NCBI RefSeq assembly: GCF_026151205.1
Contig: NC_087075.1
Coordinates: forward strand, 11,022,303-11,086,302
Origin: Bolinopsis microptera
Lineage: Eukaryota > Ctenophora > Tentaculata > Lobata > Bolinopsidae
Direction of reading: 5' to 3'
Length of the DNA stretch: 64,000 nt
A program made the position numbers and the translations under genes. Numbering within the stretch: position 1 is the stretch's first letter; every line of letters begins with the position of its first letter. The notes below the pieces were generated by a model. The model was not told the origin of the DNA. It did no database searches and worked only from the letters and a program-made list of their open reading frames with translations. Shown in pieces: positions 11,626-22,592 of this stretch.

Positions 11626-12918
11626 TCACTTCATATTATCTAAATCAAATAGAATAGCACCATAAGCCGCAGTAACATCTTTATCAAAGAGCACAAAATC
11701 CCCCATAATCTCTCTCAAATAATGCTGCAAGATCGGCCTCTCCGCTATTCCAACAGCATACAAAGTATCAAAGTTAGTCTGGACACCACCCATCATTTCA
11801 CACAAATTCTCTACAACTCCTCGTAAAACAGCAGCACTAATGTCTCCAACTGTAAAATTATCTGAAGTCACATTTGAAAAACTACCAAATGTGCCCGTAT
11901 CGTGACGTTCCCCAAAAAACACGGGACAAACCCTTAAATCTGTGTTTCTTTTCTCGTAGGCTAACTCCATAACAGTGTCGTAATGAAGATCAGCGGTAAG
12001 TGAGGAGAACAAATTAAAAACTATCTCCATTGAGTTCCCTCCGTTAAGTGACGCAGCAGTTACCAAGTTATATTTATCCGTGTACAATGTACGACGAACC
12101 GAGACTGGTAGATCCCCAAAATCATCACATTTTGTAGTGTGAACTATTTGAGAAGCTGTACCGTAGTTGAAAACTCGCCCTGAACTCGCTCCTAGTACTG
12201 AATACACTGAAGCTTGTAGGTCACCAACGGGAATGAAAACTTGGGCTCCTTTTTGGATGCTGAACTTTTCGTTGACAACACAACCTATTATGTTTCCATT
12301 GTTCACTATTTTGGGTAAGTTTATTGTAACCCCGGCTGTATTTAAAGCTCTGTTGTCCCAGTTTCTTGTTTTGTCATTAAATAACCCCCAACTCTGAGCA
12401 TTATGATCGCTGATAACACCCTCCCTTAAACCACACAGCACGAACACTAAGTAATCTGCTACAGTCCCACAGTGTTTATACTTCTTCAGTTCGGAGGGTG
12501 TGTTCCGTGCAAGCCAAGCTAGAGTAGCGCTACCATACCCCGCGTGCAGATCATCACTAAACTCAGAATACCTGATCTCTCTGAGAAAGTCGTCAGAACA
12601 TCGGTGGTCCTGCCACGTGACCAGGGTAGTTGTGTCGTGCTCATCATTCCACAACATGACACCGTGCATTTGGCAGCACACTGACACTGTGTTTACGTTT
12701 AGAATGAGCGCACCGCTCTTTTCAGCAAGTGCAACAAGCGCAGTGCGTACTGCACTCAGAATGCGCTGCGCACATTGCTCGTGTTTGTTGTCACTGGAGA
12801 TTATATCAGCAGTGTGGACTTGTTTGGTGTGTAAGATTGTAGAGGGAGAAGAAGAGGGGTTGGAGAGGAAGCAGCATTTTATAGAGGTGGTTCCAATGTC
12901 AATACCTACACGTGACAT
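11626..12918 (-). CDS. SHPK: Sedoheptulokinase (FGGY carbohydrate kinase), single exon
   Basis: The product is 430 residues, encoded without introns, with ATG at 12918. In the family, sedoheptulokinase phosphorylates sedoheptulose to sedoheptulose 7-phosphate in the cytosol, feeding the non-oxidative pentose phosphate pathway. The N-terminal ATP-site motif GIDIGTTSIK is at residues 5-14. CCQMHGVMLW and TWQDHRC are typical of SHPK/CARKL. PVGDLQAS carries the expected catalytic aspartate, and AAYGAILFDLD closes the C-terminal ATPase half. Human SHPK is about 478 residues, so this one is somewhat short but has both halves. No frameshift is seen. Every other well-supported multi-domain gene here except the SLC22 copy is intron-rich, so a retrocopy origin is possible. 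Assignment to SHPK rather than another FGGY kinase rests on motif recall. Confidence 0.88.
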   Translation of the reverse strand: MSRVGIDIGTTSIKCCFLSNPSSSPSTILHTKQVHTADIISSDNKHEQCAQRILSAVRTALVALAEKSGALILNVNTVSVCCQMHGVMLWNDEHDTTTLVTWQDHRCSDDFLREIRYSEFSDDLHAGYGSATLAWLARNTPSELKKYKHCGTVADYLVFVLCGLREGVISDHNAQSWGLFNDKTRNWDNRALNTAGVTINLPKIVNNGNIIGCVVNEKFSIQKGAQVFIPVGDLQASVYSVLGASSGRVFNYGTASQIVHTTKCDDFGDLPVSVRRTLYTDKYNLVTAASLNGGNSMEIVFNLFSSLTADLHYDTVMELAYEKRNTDLRVCPVFFGERHDTGTFGSFSNVTSDNFTVGDISAAVLRGVVENLCEMMGGVQTNFDTLYAVGIAERPILQHYLREIMGDFVLFDKDVTAAYGAILFDLDNMK

Positions 12919-12956
12919 GACACGTGACGACTATGTGCTGTGCATAACAACACGTG
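12909..12956. promoter_or_regulatory. Three CACGTG(AC) E-box motifs over the SHPK start
   Basis: CACGTG occurs at 12909-12914, 12921-12926 and 12951-12956, each followed by AC and straddling the start codon. CACGTG is the canonical bHLH-leucine-zipper E-box. A promoter role is inferred. Confidence 0.45.
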
Positions 12957-12967
12957 ACATTTGCTGC

Positions 12968-13328
12968 TGGAGTGGGGTTTACTGGATTACGCTCAATACT
13001 ATTATGATTCTCATTTTATTCATGAATGTATTATTTGACACGCAGAATTTACTACTTACCCATGTTACTGTTTGGCTACAAACATGCATGCTTTTTAATT
13101 TAATAGGCTTAATTAAGTCATGAGAAATAATAGTGTAAATTAATAATACTGCAGTGTTTGTAGTAACCGGCTAAGATGGCGAGATTGCTAAATAACAATG
13201 TTGTGATATTTACTGCAGGAGTAAAAGATACATTCCTCTGGAGACTTTAAATACATTCTGCTACAATGTGGATATGGATATTCAATTTGTATGTGGTTTA
13301 TTTTCAAACCACATTACTTCCGGTCTAG
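12968..13328. other. Gene-free stretch upstream of SHPK
   Basis: AT-rich sequence with no supported gene; presumably SHPK promoter and 5' flank. Confidence 0.45.
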
Positions 13329-13331
13329 TTA

Positions 13332-13505
13332 GGGGTCGTTCACATATTACGTAATCATTTTTTGGAACATTTTTACCCCCCCCCCCCTCCCCTCCGTAAT
13401 CAGTTTTACACATAGCTGTTGTGTCAAAATTACACTAGCGTAATCATTCGGAACCCCCCCCCCCCCCCCCCCCCTCAGCTGATTACGTAATATGTGAACG
13501 ACCCC
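13332..13505 (-). mobile_element. MITE with TTA target duplication, copy 2 (inverted)
   Basis: A 174-bp copy of the element at 11382-11553 in reverse orientation, with TTA at 13329-13331 and 13506-13508. The two poly(G) runs of copy 1 appear here as poly(C). Together the copies bracket the SHPK gene as a large inverted repeat. Confidence 0.85.
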
Positions 13506-13508
13506 TTA

Positions 13509-13905
13509 TAAAATATAAATGTCAGTCTCAGATTGTTTGATGTACATTTTTATACATGATTTCTTTTAAAGTGTATCAACCAACAAATGTATATTGTTAT
13601 GTATATATGTTACATTATGTATATATGGTACATTTCTTTATTTCTTACCAGGGATCAAGCCATACTTAACTTTGACAATAAAAGTCCTACAATATGTTCT
13701 ACATCTACAATTTAGTCTCGACTAATATAGATCATTTTGGCCCACCTACTATCAAATCTAACAGAAGGTTCAAGTTACTGATTAAAGTTCTCAAAATGTA
13801 TGTTAAACTTAGAGTTCACGGTATAGCATGGAGTGCGTCCATTATATAACAATAATATAATAGCAATATAATGTAAAAGTGGTTCTCTTAGCTGTATAGT
13901 GTAGT
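13509..13905. other. Gene-free stretch
   Basis: AT-rich DNA with TATATGTTACAT-type repeats near 13585-13635. No gene supported. Confidence 0.5.
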
Positions 13906-13911
13906 TATAAA

Positions 13912-16454
13912 GGGGGGGGGGGGGGGGGGGGGGGGGTGTCATGTCCGTCTATGTCCGCCTATGTCCTGTCCTTTTTGGATTCTATGAGACAACGGACGTG
14001 TTTTTTGGGACATTGGCGGACACGGACGGACATTGGCGGACTCGGACGGACATTGGCGGACACAGACGGACATTGGCGGACACGGACGGACATTTGCGGA
14101 CCCGGACAGGACATTGGCGGACTCGGACGGACATTGGTGGACATTAGCTCAGGAGGAGGAGGACTCAGGAGGAGGACTGAGGAGGACTGAGACGGAGGAG
14201 GACTGAAGAGTACTGAAGAGTACTGAGGAGGATGGCTGAGGAGGATGGCTGAGGAGGATGGCTGAGGAGGATGACTGAGGAGGATGACTGAGAGGGAGAA
14301 CTGGAGAAGGAGGATCAGGAAGACCCAGGAGGAGGAGGAGGAGGACCCAGAAGGAGGACCTAGGTGGAGGAGGAGGAGAACTGAGGAGGATGACTGAGGA
14401 GGAGGAGGACTCAGGAGGAGGACTGAGAGGACTGAGGAGGATGGCTGAGGAGGATGGCTGAGGAGGATGACTGAGAGGGAGGAGGAGGAGGAAGAGGAGG
14501 AAGAGGACTGAGGAGGAGGAGGAGAAGGACTGAGGAGGAGAAGGAGGACCCAGGAGGAGGAGGACCCAGGAGGAGGACCCAGGAAAAGGCCCCAGGAGGA
14601 GGAGGAGGACTGGGGAGGAGGAGGACGGACATTGGCGGACACAGACGGACATTGGCGGACACGGACGGACATTTGCGGACCCGGACGGACATTGGCGGAC
14701 TCGGACGGACATTGGTGGACATTAGCTCAGGAGGAGGAGGACTCAGGAGGAGGACTGAGACGGAGGAGGACTGAAGAGTACTGAAGAGTACTGAGGAGGA
14801 TGGCTGAGGAGGATGGCTGAGGAGGATGGCTGAGGAGGATGGCTGAGGAGGATGGCTGAGGAGGATGGCTGAGGAGGATGGCTGAGGAGGATGGCTGAGG
14901 AGGATGACTGAGGAGGATGACTGAGGAGGATGACTGAGAGGGAGAAGGAGGATCAGGAAGACCCAGGAGGAGGAGGAGGAGGACCCAGAAGGAGGACCTA
15001 GGTGGAGGAGGAGGAGAACTGAGGAGGATGACTGAGGAGGAGGAGGACTCAGGAGGAGGACTCAGGAGGACTCAGGAGGATGGCTGAGGAGGATGGCTGA
15101 GGAGGATGACTGAGAGGGAGGAGGAGGAGGAAGAGGAGGAAGAGGACTGAGGAGGAGGAGAAGGAGAAGGACTGAGGAGGAGAAGGAGGACCCACGAGGA
15201 GGAGGACCCAGGAGGAGGAGGACCCAGGAGGAGGACCCAGGAAAAGGCCCAGGAGGAGGAGGAGGACTGGGGAGGAGGAGGACTGTTGAGGACTGATGAG
15301 GAAAACTAAGCACGAGGAGGAGGAGTAGGAGGAGGACTGAGGAGGGGAGAAGGAAGAGGACTGGGGAGGATCAGGAAGACCCAGGAGGAGGACCCAGAAG
15401 GAGGAGGAGGAGGAGGACCCAGAAGGAGGAGGAGGACTGAGGAGGAGGACTGACGATGACTGAGAAGGAGGGGGACTGAGGAGTACTGAGGAGGACGGCT
15501 GAGGAGGATGGCTGAGGAGGATGACTGAGAGGGAGGAGGAGGAGGACTCAGGAGGAGGACTAAATAGGAGGAGGAGAAGGAGGAGGACTGGGAGAGGACT
15601 GAGGAGGAGGAGGACTGATGAGAAGGATGAGAAGGAGGACTGAGGAGGAGGACTGAGGACCGAGGAGGAAGAGGAGGAGGATGAAGAGGAGGAGGAGGAC
15701 CCAGGAGGAGGAGGACTGAGGAGGAGGGCTGAAGAGGACTGAGGAGGATGGCTGCGGAAGATGACTGAGAGAGAAGAGGAGGAGGAGGACTGAGGAGGAG
15801 GAGGAGGAGGAGGAGGAGGACTGAATAGGAGGAGGAGGAGGAGGACTGGGGGAGGACTGAGGAGGAGGATGGAGGACTGAGGAGAAGGATGAGGAGGAGG
15901 ACTGAGGATCAGGAGGACTGAGGAGGAAGAGGAGGAGAATGAAGAGGAGGAGGAGGACCCAGGAGGAGGACTGAGGAGGAGGAGGACTGGGGAGGAGGAG
16001 GACTGTTGAGGACTGATGAGGAGGACTGAGGACGAGGAGGAGGAGTAGGAGGAGGACTGAGGAGGGGAGGAGGAAGAGGACTGAGGAAGATCAGGAAGAC
16101 CCAGGAGGAGGAGGAAGAGTAGGAGGAGGAAGCATCTAAATGTTATTTACATTTTTGTCCATTTTTGTCCGTTTTTGTCCGCTCTATTTTTTGTCCGTTT
16201 TGAAAATATAGGGTACCGAACGGACAAAAAACATGACCCCCCTATAACAGCAAAAATTGAACATTTTATTTAGCAATTTAGGTGTCCATTAATGTCCGCT
16301 AATGTCCGTCTATGTCCGCCTATGTCCGCCAATGTCCGCCTATGTCCGTCTATGTCCGTCTATGTCCGCCTATGTCCGCCTATGTCCGCCTATGTCCGCC
16401 TATGTCCTGTCCTTTTTGGATTCTATGAGACAAGCGGACATAGACGGACGTGAC

Positions 16455-16487
<33 letters not shown>
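13912..16487. mobile_element. 2.6-kb inverted-repeat element with poly(G) ends and GGA-rich core
   Basis: The left end is a G run followed by TGTCATGTCCGTCTATGTCC. The right end is its complement followed by a C run (one mismatch in the repeat). Both sides are flanked by TATAAA (13906-13911 and 16488-16493), a 6-bp target duplication. Inside, the left arm holds GGACATTGGCGGACACGGAC repeats to about 14130, the right arm (16270-16440) holds a 10-bp TATGTCCGCC repeat, and 14150-16130 is an almost pure GGA/GAG purine tract with internal duplications. Frames rich in Ser/Pro on the minus strand are by-products of the repeat. It appears non-autonomous; the superfamily is not identified. Confidence 0.75.
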
Positions 16488-16493
16488 TATAAA

Positions 16494-17155
16494 AGATTGC
16501 GACCCAAAATACCCTAATTAATCTTATGCAACAATAGGCCCAATAGGATCACCTGATTGGATTTATAGTATTGCTGGGGTTTTAATGAAGATTAGTCTTG
16601 AAGTCATCCTCCAATATTATTATATACACTTATTATTCATCATTAACGTATATTTTATGGTTTACAAACTCATTTGACTTTTGAGGAAGCCTCGTTTTCA
16701 GAAAATTGAACAATCTTCAGACACAAATTTGCGATAGCATTATTCCTCATGATTTATTTGATAGGAAGAGTGAGGACCATTCCACTGGAGAACTACTGAC
16801 TGTAGCTCCTGCAACACAATGAAATTTTCGCAATTGAACAAGCTGTACAGCTAAAACATTTTTCTTTATTTACTTAAGCAAATATGTAAGCTAAATCATG
16901 ATTATATAGCTAACAGTGGTATAAGAAAGAAAGAAATATTACTGGTGGTTAAATTGTTATATTTACAAGTTTTAATTAATTAACAGCTTTTCAAAATATT
17001 CAAACAAATTAGTGAAAATTGGATGCAACTAAAAGCAATTAAAAGCAATTAAACTGAAGAAAAGAAAAGAAAGAAATCAGTCTTGCATTTCTGGCTCTGA
17101 AAAATGACAAATATTTCAAATAAAACATACCTCAGATTGTTAAAATAACACAAAT
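16494..17155. other. Gene-free stretch: SLC22 3' flank
   Basis: AT-rich, with no supported gene. The part nearest 17155 is probably the 3' untranslated region of the minus-strand transporter. Confidence 0.5.
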
Positions 17156-18717
17156 CTATGCTTGACTAACAGCAAAATGGCTCTCATCATCATCTGACTC
17201 ACTGTCCAATAATCTAACATGATCCCCAGCTCTCATCTCAATAATGTTGGACTTAACCTTGCCCTCCACCAAATCTTTCATCTCTGACAGAGTCCCCGGT
17301 AGTAATTTACCGTGAGTCTCCGGCATCCAGCGGTACATAACAAAACACATGATAGAAGACACAAGGATGGCAGTAAAGTTTATATCAGGACTGACTTTAT
17401 TGGCCACAATCACAAAGGGGGCCATGATACTGCCAATTCTAGCAGTGCTGGAACAAATAGCAAGACCACTGCCACGAACATTGGTCGGTAGAACTTCTGA
17501 AGTGTACAAGTAGATGGTTGTGAAGTATAGATCAGCTATCATTCTGCCTGCGAGGGCTGATATTTTCGTGATGTTAAAGCCAGGGAATATTTCCTTTTGT
17601 ATGGAATCATACAGAAGACAGCTGACACCACCATACCAACATTGCAAGCACGCAGAAAAGAAACTCTCTTCATTCGCTTCACACCATAATAATTTATAGG
17701 GCGATTTACCAAATCAATGATACAAATGATAACCTGGTTCATGTAAAGATTACCAATGAGATCCCCCACATTGAAGCTAAGCCCCCAGTAACAGAACGAA
17801 GCAGTCAGCCACGAGAACAAGAATATTATTGTTGTCCTCCTGGTGGATTTTGAGAAACTAAACAAAGCACTTACAGTGTCATCAGCCTTAGTCTCTATAG
17901 GGTCTATTTTCTCTTCTAACAGAAACTTAATGTTGTTAAACTTTGCGATATATGAGAGGGTTTTCTTAGTTTCTTCCTCCCTATTATTGACTTGTAACCA
18001 CAGCGGGCTTTCTGGAATCCAGACAGCGATTATCAAACCAAAAAACAGGCCAGGAACAATTAAAAGAATACAAATGAGTGCAAAGTTCTCGATGTAATAA
18101 GAGAGCATAGCCCCATATAACATGCCAATGGAGAATGTTTCGTTGTGTATCTGACAACCAAGGTTGCGCAAGCGGCCAATAGTGAGCTCTGATTGGTACA
18201 CATATATTGCTCCAATGAACCCTGACATAAACCCTGTCAGGGCATGGGCCACCCCAAATACTCTGAAGTCAGTTTTACTTCCAGCATGCATCAGTACAGT
18301 GAAGCAATATACAAATATCCCAATCCATATACATTTGTGCCTGCCAAACTTGTCCATAACTTTGCCGCCAATTAGTATTCCAATCATAAAACCAAAGAAG
18401 TAGCTGCTGCTTATGATGCTGAAATAGCCCTCATAACCACAGTAAACTTTATAACTCTTCAGAAATTTGTCTGTTGCTTTAGATGCTGGGGAGTACCAAT
18501 CAGCATCTGTTAAGTTTGTTTGTTCACAAAGATTTTTCTCTGGGTCACATTGGTCGGTGAGACACTGCCAGCCTTTTGTTGAAGTGAGAAACGTAAGAAA
18601 CAGAGGAACACCACCATTGGTTAGTAGTGTCAAGGAAATTACCATCATCGTGAAGTATTGGAAAGGTGGATATTTCCTGAGGTTGATCTTCTCGACTAGT
18701 TCTCCTAATTTTGCCAT
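17156..18717 (-). CDS. SLC22-type organic ion transporter, interrupted by a frameshift
   Basis: Two overlapping minus-strand frames (18717 down to about 17600, then about 17640 to 17156) together give about 520 residues of a 12-span major-facilitator transporter. SLC22 hallmarks are the large Cys-rich first extracellular loop after TSTKGWQCLTDQCDPEKN, the loop-2 signature GGKVMDKFGRHK, ESPLWL before the cytosolic loop, and YLYTSEVLPTNVRGSG and MPETHGK in the second half. SLC22 proteins move organic cations, anions or carnitine across the plasma membrane; the substrate cannot be read. There are no introns. The frame changes within 17600-17640, near span 10, by a net one-base shift. ATG at 18717 is 8 bases from the assembly gap, so 5' exons could be missing. 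It may be a sequencing error in a real gene or a decayed retrocopy. Confidence 0.85.
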
Positions 18718-18725
18718 GATCACCT

Positions 18726-18825
18726 NNNNNNNNNNNNNNNNNNNNNNNNNNNNNNNNNNNNNNNNNNNNNNNNNNNNNNNNNNNNNNNNNNNNNNNNNNN
18801 NNNNNNNNNNNNNNNNNNNNNNNNN
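18726..18825. other. Assembly gap (100 N)
   Basis: A run of exactly 100 N marks a scaffold join of unknown true size, immediately upstream of the transporter start. Confidence 0.99.
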
Positions 18826-19813
18826 GCCACTGGAAAAAGGGAAAAATTGGGGTTAGATTTCACTGTGACAGTATGGCCATGGGTACAACTACTAGTACTA
18901 CAGTAACGGGGGAGGTCTGAAACAGATAAAATTTGGCTTTTTTAAACGATCCCTCACTAAATCATGAGTAGAGCAACAAGATTGAAATTTCTGTTGAACA
19001 ATGATATAAAGTATAACAATTAGTAAGTTATTACAAATGAAACAGTTAAATGGGATAAGAAAACAAATCGCAAATGCAACTTACATATATTAGTATTATC
19101 AGTCAAAAATAAGCCTTAACTTTCAATAAAGTTCAACTGGTATTTACAATTTCAAGGTTCAAAGATGATCGGTATAAATTAACGCTCCCTCATCAAATTT
19201 AAAGTTTTCCTTTTTCTTATATGAATTAGAATTATACAGCAATTTCCCTTCACAGTGAACAAATATAGCAAACTTGATTATTGGATTTAAGTTAACTCAA
19301 ACAACGAATACAAATATGTTGCAGTGACAAGTGATGCTTTCGAATGTCAAATAAATTGGACGGTACCCTTTTTTGGATTCAATCGCCCATTGGACGAACT
19401 GTAATACTAATACAATCCAACCAACAATGTGTTTCAACATGACAGGTGGGCCATGAATGATGAATAATGTCATTTTTTAAATAATAGGTTGCAGTTGGCC
19501 GTATATTCGTCACTAGTTACAAATTATCAAATATGAGGATTTAGATAACCGTTATCGAATGACAGGAACAGAGAAATCAACTGGCATGCAGTTCACCACA
19601 ATAATAAGAACACATTTAACATTTAAACTGGTTTTTTAATATTGGAGTCCGGCGTAGTTTTCATTGTAAACAATTATTAATCCAGCCACTCGATCTAATG
19701 CAGATCACCATCCTCATCCTCTGACGTAATCGGTTGTAAATGACATCATCACACCGGATGACGTCACCAGAACATTCGTTACGTCACCGGATGATGTCAT
19801 TACAATTTTAGTA
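18826..19813. other. Gene-free stretch: UBE2J2 3' flank
   Basis: AT-rich, no supported gene. 19735-19805 contains several TGACGTCA-like and GACGTCACC motifs (CRE-like half-sites) close to the UBE2J2 stop; this part is probably its 3' untranslated region. Confidence 0.5.
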
Positions 19814-22592
19814 TCATTGTAAGCTCTGCACCATGAATTTAACAACGTAAGCGAAGACCGCAAATACGACGAGGACGGCTAAGTTGATCATGTTGCTGTT
19901 TGGCTGAGTGGAGAGTGGGACGGCTTCTGTTACAGCTTGGGTTTCTTCTGGTACTGTACATCTTATCTTCTCCTCTATTTCCTGGAGAAGAAAAATTTAA
20001 AAACTGACCCTTATATCGTGTATGACGTATGTGCTGCTGAAATGTTGCGTGACGCTGCATCACTTAGTTCTGAAGCGCGCCGCGCAAATAATTGCTCCTG
20101 AAACTCATCGTGAAACAACCCCCACTCATACATTACTGCGAGCTGTCTAACTCTAAGATACCTCTATAATAGCCTATATATATACCTGTATATATATGCA
20201 TGTCTTTCTTTTAACGCATTCTCACCTCTACTAAAGTTGGGAAAAGTTCTTTAAATCTTTTATCTTTCAAATTATAGGCCCCACTGTCTCGAGCGTAGAT
20301 AGACTTCATTTTATCTGTTGTTTCAATGCTTCCCAGCGTCGCTGACGTTTCTAACTGAAAATGATTATTTATTAGTAATTTTATTAAGATTTTATTTTCA
20401 TTGTTATGTTATTATCTGTGTTCTATTATTTTTTGATTTTCACGTAAACTTTGCGTTAAAAAGGTCATACCTCTAAATGGGGGTTTTATTAACAAAATTT
20501 AAGCAAAGTGCAAACCATAAAACTAAGAAGTCCAGTAAGAATAGTGCTGACACTCCATCCTGGATTCCATGTGTCTGGGTGAAAATCTGATATTGATAAA
20601 CATAGCCTCGTACTCGTCTGAAAGTGAAAGTGAAAGTGAAATTTAGGAGTTTCATCTTTTCCACTGAAAATGTCATCTTACTAACATCAAAGAAAAAAGC
20701 GAAATTCACAATATTGTATACTGTACATTGTTACATATTCAACCTAAGTTCGTATATTTATGGCGAATAATACAATTGTGGCGTGTAAAAGTAATGACGG
20801 ATAAAATATGGCGGAATTTCCAAAAAAAAACCACAAAATTTAAGCCGCCATAATTAAACGAACTAAGGTATATATGCAAAGGAACTGACCTTAAAACGTC
20901 CGTTAGGAGTTAGCATATAAATACTGGGTGCTTTAAAAGGGTACTCTTTAGGGAAGACCAGTTTACCATGGTAATAACCTCCGGTGTAGAGGGAACCAGG
21001 CGGTCCCATCACCACGTAGTGCCTGGGAGTTGGAGTTAAGTATATATTTGCATATTGAATATTAATTTGGTGATAACTTTACTGATGAGATTAATGAAAT
21101 CGATTGTTAGATGTACATTTTAGGGTTATGTAGGGGGGGGAGCCAAGTAGATATTTGAAGATATTTGTAGATTAATGTAGAATGGATAATCCACGAAAAA
21201 AGTGGATGACATTCTACAAATTAAATTTATACATTTATCTCCAAAAATTCAGTAGAATTTCTGGGCACATATTTGAGATTACATTTTTTGTAGATAAATG
21301 TAGATATTTGTAGATTATTGTCAATGGATAATTCACGAAAATTCTACAAATTCTACAAATTCTACAAATTTATACATTTATCTCCAAAAATTCAGTAAAA
21401 TTTCTGGGAACATATTTGAGATATAAATTGGGGGGGGGGGGGGGGGGCAACCATATTAAAGTATATTAAAATGTAGGATTTTTCCCGATTTTGACCCGGG
21501 GATATACTTTAATATACTTTAATATACTTTAATATACTTTAATATATCCCTATCTCCTTGGAGGCCTACATCAAAAATTTTTGCCCAAAATAAGCTTGAA
21601 ATGCAATCCTTAATCGATTCCAAAAAGTTCTTGAAAAAATATTGAAAACTGATGGAGTTATTTCAATTTTAATGAAGTTATTTTGGCTAGTATTCTGAAC
21701 CGAGATATTATGTGCAATTTTCCCAATTTTTTTCATGGAGGTCTTTTTACTTAGTATCCACTATATCCAACAAACACTGAGTTACATCTTTCACATAGAG
21801 TTAGTCTCATTAAAAAATATTGAAATTTTATCGAATTTGGGCAAAAGCGAATTTGGACAAAAGCGTACGCCCAAATATGGGCATATTTTTTAAAGCTCAT
21901 AGCTCAGCCAATTTTTGACCAATCTGGATGGAAATTCTGTACTAGTCCTAAAACAGGCTTATCTTGCGAATCTGAGTGAAAAATATAGTTCATCATGTAA
22001 ATCTTAACGAAGAATATAAATCTTCGAATTGTAGGTATATTAAAGTATATTAAAATGTAGGATTTTTTCCGATTTTGACCCGGGGATATACTTTAATATA
22101 CTTTAATATGGTTGGCCCCCCCCCCCTACATTTTTTGTAGATAAATGTAGATATTTGTAGATTATTGTCAATGGATAATTCACGAAAAAAGTGGATGACA
22201 TTATCCAAATATCTACATAAATCTACTTGGCTCCCCCCTATGTAATAAGAGAAAACTCGTTAAAGCTTGCTGATTATATATTAGCAAATTAATTAAGTAA
22301 TTAATTAATTAATTAACTGACCACTCCAAAATGTTGCTCGGAAGCGGCTCTGCCACAATATAAGGGACAGGGTCTTTAGCCAGCTGCAGCCTGGTGGGAA
22401 GCAAGCAATTTATTTAACTTAGATCATATAACTTAATCTATATAAATTAATGTATATTACCTAAGGTAATACTGTAACTTGTTTAATAATACCTTATACG
22501 TTTACACTGATTATATACAACTTGCTCGTTACTTACCGGTCCATTTTGAGACGCTTTGCAGCTGTGATAGGTACCCCCGTCCTTTGTGGCAT
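19814..22592 (-). CDS. UBE2J2: Ubiquitin-conjugating enzyme E2 J2 (Ubc6-type, ER tail-anchored)
   Basis: Six exons: 22537-22592, 22322-22390, 20890-21022, 20516-20617, 20226-20354, 19814-19981, giving 218 residues. In the family this E2 is anchored in the ER membrane by its C-terminus and transfers ubiquitin in ER-associated degradation. The UBC fold reads through [40 protein letters not shown] and TPNGRF (the Ubc6-type replacement of HPN). The active-site Cys92 lies in [18 protein letters not shown], followed by [10 protein letters not shown] single hydrophobic helix, [19 protein letters not shown], ends the protein eight residues later, as expected for a tail anchor. Human UBE2J2 is about 259 residues. 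All intron phases fit and start and stop are present, so the gene looks intact. Its third intron from the 5' end is short; the intron before exon 3 carries a nested transposon pair. Confidence 0.95.
21133..22238. mobile_element. Outer poly(G)-ended inverted-repeat element in UBE2J2 intron
   Basis: Ends are GGGGGGGGAGCCAAGTAGAT and its complement, flanked on both sides by TATGTA (21127-21132 and 22239-22244). The arms contain repeated GTAGATATTTGTAGATTA-type blocks. A second element (21430-22126) is inserted inside. No coding capacity is seen. Confidence 0.75.
21430..22126. mobile_element. Nested poly(G)-ended element
   Basis: The left end is a G run followed by CAACCATATTAAAGTATATT and the right end is its complement followed by a C run. 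The repeat continues through GTAGGATTTTTCCGATTTTG-like and GACCCGGGGATAT blocks. Flanks are TAAATT on the left and TACATT on the right, an imperfect 6-bp duplication. The uninterrupted arm of the outer element near 21275-21300 shows what the empty site looked like. Confidence 0.65.

Noticed and set aside
13959-15313. Several long minus-strand frames rich in Ser, Pro and Leu
   Set aside because: They are translations of the GGA/GAG purine repeat in the 13912-16487 element; every frame is open because the repeat lacks stops, and there is no protein-like composition.
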